This document shows, one piece after another, positions 17,537-22,372 of a stretch of 22,372 nucleotides of DNA. Below the pieces are notes generated by a model, which made no database searches, was not told where the DNA came from, and was given only the letters and a program-made list of their open reading frames with translations. Origin of the DNA: DATMER01 sp036277235. GTDB taxonomy: Bacteria; Acidobacteriota; Thermoanaerobaculia; Multivoradales; UBA5704. Every line of letters starts with the position of its first letter. Position 1 is the stretch's first letter. The position numbers were made by a program, and so were the translations under genes. The stretch covers positions 1 to 22,372 of the forward strand of contig DASUNJ010000464.1 in NCBI GenBank assembly GCA_036277235.1. Direction: 5' to 3'.

Positions 17537-17929
17537 ATGCGCGAGTTCTATCTCGCGGAGGGCTATCCCTTCAGTGAAACGGCAGCACACTCTGCCCTCG
17601 AAGTGTTCCTCGGCAATCCGGAGCTCGGCGAGTTCTGGGTTGCCACCGAGGATGACCAGGTCGTTGCGTACATCGCTGTCACGTTCGGCTTCAGCTTCGA
17701 GTTCGGGGGCCGTGATGCGTTCATCGATGAGCTGATGGTGACATCTTCACACCAGGGCCAGGGCTTGGGCACCAAGGCGCTGGCCGTCGCGGAGGCGGTG
17801 TGCCGCAACGCGGGAGTGCGCGCGCTCCACCTGGAAGTCGAACGTGGGAAGGACAGTGCCCGCCGGCTCTATGAAAAATTCGACTTCGTCGAGCACTCGC
17901 GGTATCTGCTCACGAAGCTGATCGCGTGA
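17537..17929 (+). CDS. GNAT N-acetyltransferase, N-terminally damaged
   Basis: A 130-residue GNAT with FIDELMVTSSHQGQGLGTKALAVAE (acetyl-CoA loop QGQGLG) and a C-terminal ARRLYEKFDFVEHSRY, both typical of the fold. The ATG at 17537 omits the usual first strand. Just upstream another frame reads P-L-T-A-E-H-I-D-G-M-S-R from 17497, the expected start of this family, and joins the main frame as S-R-L-M-R-E-F-Y if one C is removed from CGGCCTGATG near 17533. Before 17497 that frame meets a stop (TAA, 17494-17496). The gene therefore looks cut off at its 5' end by the incoming nuclease gene and frameshifted, so it may be a pseudogene or use the internal ATG. Substrate unknown. Confidence 0.75.
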   Translation: MREFYLAEGYPFSETAAHSALEVFLGNPELGEFWVATEDDQVVAYIAVTFGFSFEFGGRDAFIDELMVTSSHQGQGLGTKALAVAEAVCRNAGVRALHLEVERGKDSARRLYEKFDFVEHSRYLLTKLIA

Positions 17930-17930
17930 C

Positions 17931-18419
17931 TTGGACCAGCAGCAAGTGTTCGAGGCGTTCAAGACAGAAGAGGAGATGGTCGCCGAGCGCGGGCGGCAGA
18001 TGTCGCCCGATGCGGTCAAGAGCTATCGACTGGCCTCGATCCTTCTCGTCGTCAATGCTCTTCTCCTGGCCTTGTTGGCTCTCTTGACGCCCGGACCGAG
18101 TTTTCCCTGGGTTCCGATTGGGGTAGCCCTGCTGCTTGCCCGTGCCCTCCACCAATTGAAATCCAACTGGGCGGACGCCGTTGTCGTGATCGCAGTAGCA
18201 GGAACCGGCATTCAAACCTTCCTTCAGCTCTGGGCACAACCGCCTTTGGATGCGATCCTCGGCAACCTGGGATCCTGGGGAGTCGCGGGCGCACTGGTGC
18301 TCCTGCTGACCGGTGAGCCAAGCCCAAGCCGGAGAGCTGCCGCCCTCGCGGTCTTCATCATCCTCACAGGCAGCTTCTATCTACTTGCGCTGGCCAGCTT
18401 GGCTGCCTGGCGAACGTAG
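17931..18419 (+). CDS. Small integral membrane protein, unknown function
   Basis: A 162-residue protein with a charged cytoplasmic start (EAFKTEEEMVAERGRQMSPDAV) followed by four or five hydrophobic segments (about residues 33-52, 57-70, 83-100, 115-128 and 138-158). The start is taken as TTG one base after the GNAT stop; an ATG at 17976 is the alternative, but its purine-rich stretch lies too close to serve as a ribosome site. The close spacing suggests co-transcription with the GNAT. I do not recognise the family. Confidence 0.65.
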   Translation: MDQQQVFEAFKTEEEMVAERGRQMSPDAVKSYRLASILLVVNALLLALLALLTPGPSFPWVPIGVALLLARALHQLKSNWADAVVVIAVAGTGIQTFLQLWAQPPLDAILGNLGSWGVAGALVLLLTGEPSPSRRAAALAVFIILTGSFYLLALASLAAWRT

Positions 18420-18466
18420 AGGACCGCCGACAGCGTCTCGCCGCCGACGGCCCTCTCCTGCCGCGT

Positions 18467-19135
18467 TCACGGTGCGGTGGTGAAGGCGATCTCCTGGAAG
18501 CTCAGGTTCCCGCTCTCACTCACCGTCGCCACGCCGAGCTCGTACTCGACACCGGGCTGGAGCCAACCGTCCGGGACGGCAAAGGACGTGACGTCGCCGG
18601 GAAGCGTCAGGTTGATGGACTGGCCGAGATCGTCCTGCTCGATTTCGAGCAGGTACGACGCGACTCCGGCGATCGGCTCCCAGCTCACGACGAGATGATC
18701 GGACACTACGTCCTCGGCACCGCTGGCGGGGACCAGGATCGTTGTCGCTGCCGGCATGGCGTGCTCCAACTCGGCCTCGCCGGTGAGCTCTTCGCCGGAG
18801 AACGTTTTGGCGATGAAGCGATAGACGCCCGGGGGATAGGCCTTCTTCACGATGGCGAGCGACGGCTCGGGCGTTTCGAGAAGGATCTCTCGGAAGCCCA
18901 GGGTCCGCCGGTGCCCCGCCCAGAGCGTGAGAACGTGTCGTCCGTTGGGACCGAGCACTTCCAGCGTTTTCAGACCCCCGTCCCCGCCCTGGGCGACGAT
19001 CACGATCTCGGCGTCGGCGTCCGTAACGTTCTGTTCGAGGTAGATCTTCGCCTCCTCGAGGTCGTCGGCCGCGAGCGGGAACGCGATGGCGAGGGTCAGG
19101 AGCGCTACGGCGGCTGCGGATCGAGCTTGGGTCAT
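18467..19135 (-). CDS. Exported protein with C-terminal fibronectin-III-like domain
   Basis: A 222-residue secreted protein. The signal peptide is clear (hydrophobic AAAVALLTLAIAFPLAA, cleavage near residue 23). Residues about 25-125 are beta-rich and mention no known motif (LEVLGPNGRHVLTLWAGHRR, YPPGVYRFIAKTFSG), compatible with an Ig-like fold. Residues about 131-222 look like fibronectin type III: LVVSWEPIAGVASYLLEIEQ near the start and PGVEYELGVATVSESGN towards the end. The ATG is preceded by GGAGG on the minus strand. Likely a binding or scaffold protein of the cell surface. It is convergent with the small membrane-protein gene and 111 bases downstream of another minus-strand gene, separated by one copy of a 24-base repeat. 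Confidence 0.75.
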   Translation of the reverse strand: MTQARSAAAVALLTLAIAFPLAADDLEEAKIYLEQNVTDADAEIVIVAQGGDGGLKTLEVLGPNGRHVLTLWAGHRRTLGFREILLETPEPSLAIVKKAYPPGVYRFIAKTFSGEELTGEAELEHAMPAATTILVPASGAEDVVSDHLVVSWEPIAGVASYLLEIEQDDLGQSINLTLPGDVTSFAVPDGWLQPGVEYELGVATVSESGNLSFQEIAFTTAP

Positions 19136-19151
19136 GGCGCCTCCAGGTCAA

Positions 19152-19175
19152 CTGGCGGCTTCTCCGCTCATCGGA
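19152..19175. repeat. 24-base repeat, copy 1
   Basis: Begins CTGGCGGCTTCT and ends GCTCATCGGA. It is identical over 24 bases to 20685-20708 in the same orientation. It holds a small dyad TCCG-CTCAT-CGGA, extended to CTCCG/CGGAG here. It lies between two minus-strand genes. Confidence 0.8.
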
Positions 19176-19246
19176 GAGCCTGTTGCCCTGCTAGATGCCG
19201 CGGGCCGCGAAATCCTCTGCTGCGCCATGCCCCACAGGGAGCCACC

Positions 19247-19657
19247 TTACGCCGTCTTGTAGATCGCCGCCGCCAGGGCGCCCTGGATCGCATGGGCGAC
19301 GATCTGGTAGACCGACTCGATCGCCAGCAGATCCTGGGGATAGAACGTCGAGCTGAAGTAGTGGTAGAGGCCGCCGAGCACCGGGCTGAGGAGCGCGACC
19401 AGGATGCCGAGGATCACTCCTCCTTTCACACCGCCGCCGAAGGCGGCTCCGGCCTTGATCACCAGCCAGGTGATGAGCAGGGCGGCAAGCAGGTCGAGCG
19501 TGATGAAGGCGGGGACCACCTCCCGGAACATCCCGGGATGGGCCGTGCTCATCTCCATATACCGCGGGTGCATCAGGTACCCGTAGAAGAGATAGTTGAG
19601 CAGGGCACGGACGACGAAGACCGCGACCGAAGCACCAACGAAGCGTCCAGCGTTCAT
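19247..19657 (-). CDS. Four-helix membrane protein, unknown function
   Basis: A 136-residue protein with about four transmembrane segments (residues about 5-27, 47-68, 78-100, 112-133). A short conserved-looking loop HPRYMEMSTAHPGMFREV joins the first two and could face the periplasm. The ATG is preceded by AAGGAGG on the minus strand with good spacing. The family is not recognised; the layout resembles small DUF membrane proteins. It is the upstream gene of a minus-strand pair with the Fn3-like protein. The antisense open frame on the plus strand is a shadow. Confidence 0.7.
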   Translation of the reverse strand: MNAGRFVGASVAVFVVRALLNYLFYGYLMHPRYMEMSTAHPGMFREVVPAFITLDLLAALLITWLVIKAGAAFGGGVKGGVILGILVALLSPVLGGLYHYFSSTFYPQDLLAIESVYQIVAHAIQGALAAAIYKTA

Positions 19658-19746
19658 TCCTTTGCCTCCTTGGGAAGCGCCTTGCGGCAGATGAACAGGG
19701 TCCAGACTGCTCGTTACGACTCGACGGAACTGAGGGTGACGTAAGC

Positions 19747-19775
19747 AGCGTACTCGCGCACGGGGACGGAGTCAA
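19747..19775 (-). promoter_or_regulatory. Candidate promoter for the minus-strand membrane gene
   Basis: On the minus strand TTGACT (19770-19775) and TACGCT (19747-19752) are 17 bases apart. The -10 match is weak. A second TTGACT lies further upstream and could form an overlapping promoter with TATCTC. Either would give a leader of about 90-120 bases before the ATG at 19657. Confidence 0.35.
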
Positions 19776-19876
19776 GGCTTGTCGGTGAGATAGTACCCCT
19801 CCTCGCGACAGTCAAGAGCTGAAGGCCACCTGTTCTCTGAAAAAGGAGGACGGCGTTACCCAGAAGGAAGGCGCCC

Positions 19877-20653
19877 ATGACTCCCGAAGCTTACGCTGAC
19901 AAGTACCTCAACCTGACCTGGGAATATGACAAGAAAAGCTTCCAGGTCGCCATCAGAAAATATCTGGCGATAGACGCGAAGTATTGCGACCAAACGAAAA
20001 TCGACGGCTCCGCGGACGCGAAGCAGTGGCTCCTGGATGCGATCAAGGCGGCCCCGGACGTTCAGATGGCCGACGGTATCATTCAGGTGACAACACTGAA
20101 AAAGATAATCCCCTTTGAACATATTGAAAAAACGTTCAAGGGCACGGCCTCCCCAAGTCGGATCGCAAACACCCTCTGGTTGGCCACGCATCTCAAGTTC
20201 ATCACCGTCAGCCCGACCGACCCGACGATTGCGGGACGCGAAGCGGCCAGGCCCCAGGATTACGCTGACTGGTATCTCGGCATGGATTGCAGGGGGTTCG
20301 CCAACAACTACCTGGGCCTCAACGCTCATCAGCGCACTGTCACATCGTTCGACGAGAACAAGACGACACGGCGCCAGACGATCGCCGCCATCAAAATGGG
20401 CGACGTCATGGTCAAACGGGTTATCGCCAGCAACAGTTACGAGCACATCGCCATCGTGGTCCGGGTTCTCAGGAAAAGTGACACCAGCATGCAGCTTTTC
20501 ACCGTTGAGTCCTACGGTTACAAACTGGCGGGCATAGGCAGGCACGATCGAAACCTGATCATGACGTCTCCCGGGATCTTCGTCGAGCAGGGTGCCGCAA
20601 AGCCCGCAGAGATTTACATCCAACCTCCGCCCAACCAAGGACCCAGCTTATGA
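19877..20653 (+). CDS. NlpC/P60-like cysteine-hydrolase candidate without signal peptide
   Basis: A 258-residue protein not assigned to a named family. The C-terminal half carries an NlpC/P60-like pattern: C138 in GMDCRGFANNYLGL (compare D-C-S-G-F), H190 in YEHIAIVVRV preceded by GDVMVKR (compare GDV-x-H-V-x-I), and a possible third polar residue E211 in VESYG. The N-terminal 120 residues are helical and unrecognised. There is no signal peptide or transmembrane segment, unlike most cell-wall NlpC/P60 enzymes, which leaves a cytoplasmic role or export by another route. The start of the gene is AT-richer than its neighbours (27 of 60 G/C in 19921-19980). AGAAGGAAGG precedes the ATG. A 24-base repeat lies on each side of this gene and the preceding minus-strand gene. 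Confidence 0.6.
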   Translation: MTPEAYADKYLNLTWEYDKKSFQVAIRKYLAIDAKYCDQTKIDGSADAKQWLLDAIKAAPDVQMADGIIQVTTLKKIIPFEHIEKTFKGTASPSRIANTLWLATHLKFITVSPTDPTIAGREAARPQDYADWYLGMDCRGFANNYLGLNAHQRTVTSFDENKTTRRQTIAAIKMGDVMVKRVIASNSYEHIAIVVRVLRKSDTSMQLFTVESYGYKLAGIGRHDRNLIMTSPGIFVEQGAAKPAEIYIQPPPNQGPSL

Positions 20654-20684
20654 TGTACCTGGGCCCTTCCTGCCGCCCGTAGGG

Positions 20685-20708
20685 CTGGCGGCTTCTCCGC
20701 TCATCGGA
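20685..20708. repeat. 24-base repeat, copy 2
   Basis: Exact copy of 19152-19175 in the same orientation, lying between the stop of the NlpC/P60-like gene and the DUF5996 gene. The two copies enclose about 1.5 kb. The flanking bases differ, so the identity is limited to the 24-base core. Confidence 0.8.
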
Positions 20709-20721
20709 TACTGTAGGTCGC

Positions 20722-21633
20722 ATGGAATCACCCCGCACATGGCCGAGTCTGCCCCTGGAAGCTTGGGCCGATACCTCCGCAACCTTGCACCTGTGGACCC
20801 AGATCGCCGGGAAGATCCGGCTCGCCCAGAGCCCCTGGGTGAATCATTCCTGGCATGTGACGCTGTATGTGACAGCCCGCGGGCTCACCACGTTGCCGAT
20901 CCCGCATGGCATCCGGACGTTTCAAATCGACTTCGACTTCGTCGCGCACCAGCTCGTCGTGCAGTCGAGCGATGGCGGGATTGGCGGTTTCGCGCTCGAA
21001 CCGCAGTCCGTGGCAACGTTCTACAGACGTCTCATGGATGATATGGATAAGCTCGGTCTGCACGTGGACATCTACCGGCTGCCCAACGAGATCGAAGATC
21101 CCATCCGCTTCGATCAGGACGAGGTTCACCGGTCGTACGATCCGGAGTACGCCAATCGCTTCTGGCGGATCCTCGCTCAGACGGACCGGGTGTTCAAAGA
21201 GTTTCGCGCCCGGTTCCTCGGCAAGTGCAGCCCTGTACACTTCTTCTGGGGCGCGCCCGACCTGGCCGTCACCCGGTTTTCAGGACGGCGAGCTCCTGAG
21301 CATCCGGGCGGGATTCCCAACCTGCCCGACCGGGTGACACGGGAGGCCTACTCTCACGAAGTCAGCAGTTGCGGGTTCTGGTGGGGGGGAGGCGCGCTTC
21401 CCTATCCGGTGTTCTATTCCTACGCCTATCCGGCGCCGGCCGGTTTCTCGACCGCGGCCATCAAGCCGAGCGCCGCCTTCTACAATACCGACTTCGGCGA
21501 GTTCATCCTGCCGTACGACGCCGTCCGTGAGTCGGAGTCTCCGGAGAGCATGCTCCTCGACTTCCTGCAGTCGACGTATGAAGCCGCGGCGAATCTCGCA
21601 GAGTGGGACCGCGGCTCGCTCGAACGTGCATGA
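20722..21633 (+). CDS. DUF5996 family protein
   Basis: A 303-residue cytoplasmic protein that matches the DUF5996 family along its whole length: opening WPSLPLEAWADTSATLHLWT, then IRLAQSPWVNHSWHVTLYVT, RTFQIDFDFVAHQLVV, a central YDPEYANRFWRIL, RARFLGKCSPVHFFWG and VTREAYSHEVSSCGFWWGGG. The biochemical function of the family is not known; the dense conserved H, C, D and W residues suggest an enzyme. No Shine-Dalgarno sequence is evident before the ATG. The gene follows the 24-base repeat and is not clearly linked to its neighbours. Confidence 0.92.
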   Translation: MESPRTWPSLPLEAWADTSATLHLWTQIAGKIRLAQSPWVNHSWHVTLYVTARGLTTLPIPHGIRTFQIDFDFVAHQLVVQSSDGGIGGFALEPQSVATFYRRLMDDMDKLGLHVDIYRLPNEIEDPIRFDQDEVHRSYDPEYANRFWRILAQTDRVFKEFRARFLGKCSPVHFFWGAPDLAVTRFSGRRAPEHPGGIPNLPDRVTREAYSHEVSSCGFWWGGGALPYPVFYSYAYPAPAGFSTAAIKPSAAFYNTDFGEFILPYDAVRESESPESMLLDFLQSTYEAAANLAEWDRGSLERA

Positions 21634-21659
21634 CCGGCCGCTTCGCCCAAACTGTGGCG

Positions 21660-21684
21660 AACTGGTTTGCCGCGGAAACCAGTT
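21660..21684. promoter_or_regulatory. Operator 1: perfect 9-bp dyad
   Basis: AACTGGTTT (21660-21668) and AAACCAGTT (21676-21684) are exact reverse complements around a 7-base centre. The right arm overlaps the -35 of the downstream promoter. The TGGT/ACCA spacing is of the type bound by GntR-family repressors, but no regulator is encoded within the window. Confidence 0.7.
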
Positions 21685-21712
21685 GACAAGCCCTGCCTCA
21701 CGGGTCCATACT
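21683..21712 (+). promoter_or_regulatory. Promoter of the partial membrane-protein gene
   Basis: TTGACA at 21683-21688 and CATACT at 21707-21712 with an 18-base spacer. It is embedded between two dyads: operator 1 overlaps the -35, and operator 2 begins at the end of the -10 and covers the expected start site. This arrangement predicts repression. Confidence 0.6.
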
Positions 21713-21734
21713 TGGTTTGCGGCACAGACCAGTT
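21710..21734. promoter_or_regulatory. Operator 2: imperfect copy of the dyad
   Basis: ACTTGGTTT (21710-21718) and AGACCAGTT (21726-21734) around a 7-base centre, the same layout as operator 1 with 6 of 9 arm pairs kept. Centre-to-centre distance to operator 1 is 50 bases, about five helical turns. Confidence 0.6.
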
Positions 21735-21751
21735 GGCAAAGGGAGGCAGGG

Positions 21752-22372
21752 ATGGAGATCCAAGACTTCGACCGAATCCGTTTCGTCACGCAGCGCTTCG
21801 GCGACCTTCAGGGGTTGCGGCACCTGGTGCCGCTGGGGCTCCTGCTCCTGAGCGGGGCGGGCGCGGTCTGGCTCGCGAGCTGGCCGCTGGTGCTCCTCCA
21901 GGCGGTGTCGTTCTCCGGAGCGTTCGCCCTCATGCTCGGCGCGAGGCGGTATTACAGGAGCACCTTCGGCGAGGTCGAGGGACCCGGGGTCCGTCCTGCC
22001 GCGAAGGTCTATTCCCTTTCGATCCTTAGCACTGCCGGTCCGGCGCCGCAGCTCGAGCCGGCCCTGCCCGTCTCGCAGCGGTACATGCTCGCCCTGGCGC
22101 TGATCCCCCCTATCTTGCTCCTCTTCACCTTCCTGTTCTGGCCGCCTTGGATCGCGATGGAGTCCGATGTCATCGTCGACCCGGAATGGCACAACATGCT
22201 CACCTTCTCTCTGTTGAAGACCGTCGTCGTGCAGATGATCTATCCCCTCTGCGGCTCCTTCTTCCTCGGCATCTGGTGGTTGAGGGGACGCCGCCTGTCC
22301 CAGAGCTACCATCTGGCGATGGGAGTCCTCCTGTCAGGGCTTTTCATCCTTCAGCCGGCGGCAGCTCATCTC
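21752..22372 (+). CDS. Polytopic membrane protein, 3' end beyond the window
   Basis: An open frame of 207 codons runs off the end of the window. The ATG follows GGGAGG with normal spacing. The visible part has an amphipathic start (MEIQDFDRIRFVTQRFGDLQ) and about five hydrophobic segments (LVPLGLLLLSGAGAVWLA, an immediate second hairpin helix, MLALALIPPILLLFTFLFW, MIYPLCGSFFLGIWWL, MGVLLSGLFIL). Family not recognised. The operator pair in front of it resembles those of small regulated transport or stress operons in which a GntR-type repressor and ABC genes follow; that is an inference, because the rest of the operon is outside the window. Confidence 0.7.
   Translation, partial: MEIQDFDRIRFVTQRFGDLQGLRHLVPLGLLLLSGAGAVWLASWPLVLLQAVSFSGAFALMLGARRYYRSTFGEVEGPGVRPAAKVYSLSILSTAGPAPQLEPALPVSQRYMLALALIPPILLLFTFLFWPPWIAMESDVIVDPEWHNMLTFSLLKTVVVQMIYPLCGSFFLGIWWLRGRRLSQSYHLAMGVLLSGLFILQPAAAHL

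Noticed and set aside
18516..19151. 211-codon minus-strand frame overlapping the Fn3-like gene
   Set aside because: Out of frame with a gene that has a signal peptide, ribosome site and beta-sandwich pattern; composition is arginine-rich shadow sequence.

Overview
The window is high-GC bacterial chromosome (one kinase line sampled, 4501-4560, has 46 of 60 G/C). The gene mix fits a soil or environmental Acidobacteriota-type genome: a bacterial OPT transporter, an exported TPR-CHAT protein, a secreted M16 peptidase, a DUF4214/beta-helix protein, an NCS1 permease and DUF5996. That assignment is an inference from gene content and style; no rRNA or marker gene is present.

Layout. 1-656: flank and a 21-copy array of a 21-bp degenerate tandem repeat. 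657-5603: OPT transporter, an orphan Phd-type antitoxin, a MobA-like nucleotidyltransferase and an overlapping CHASE-hybrid histidine kinase. 5604-5695: a palindromic AAAGGAC-type repeat. 5726-14771: TPR-CHAT protein, two tandem mini-GNAT acetyltransferases, M16 metallopeptidase, DUF4214/beta-helix protein (its signal peptide is encoded by a second copy of the palindromic repeat) and an NCS1 permease. Most genes in 657-14771 are on the plus strand and several pairs overlap by 4 bases, suggesting small operons.

14772-16170 has no convincing gene except a possible 33-codon leader. It holds a promoter-like site, an almost perfect boxA antitermination motif, hairpins, a second 21-bp-period array (15327-15680) with a different consensus, and a second boxA. 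Directly downstream is a clearly lower-GC gene (about 48% in two sampled lines) for a Swt1-type HEPN plus PD-(D/E)XK nuclease fusion, most likely a horizontally acquired defence or toxin gene. It ends a few bases before a GNAT gene that lacks its first codons and carries an apparent 1-base frameshift, which looks like an insertion scar.

17931-22372: a small membrane protein, a minus-strand pair (Fn3-like exported protein, four-helix membrane protein), a lower-GC NlpC/P60-like protein without a signal peptide, a DUF5996 protein, and the start of a membrane-protein gene behind a promoter covered by two dyad operators. A 24-base sequence is repeated exactly at 19152 and 20685.

The best candidates for something undescribed are (a) the boxA-flanked 21-bp array next to the HEPN/PD-(D/E)XK gene, (b) the pair of unrelated-sequence arrays with the same 21-bp hairpin design, and (c) the palindromic repeat that has become a signal peptide.
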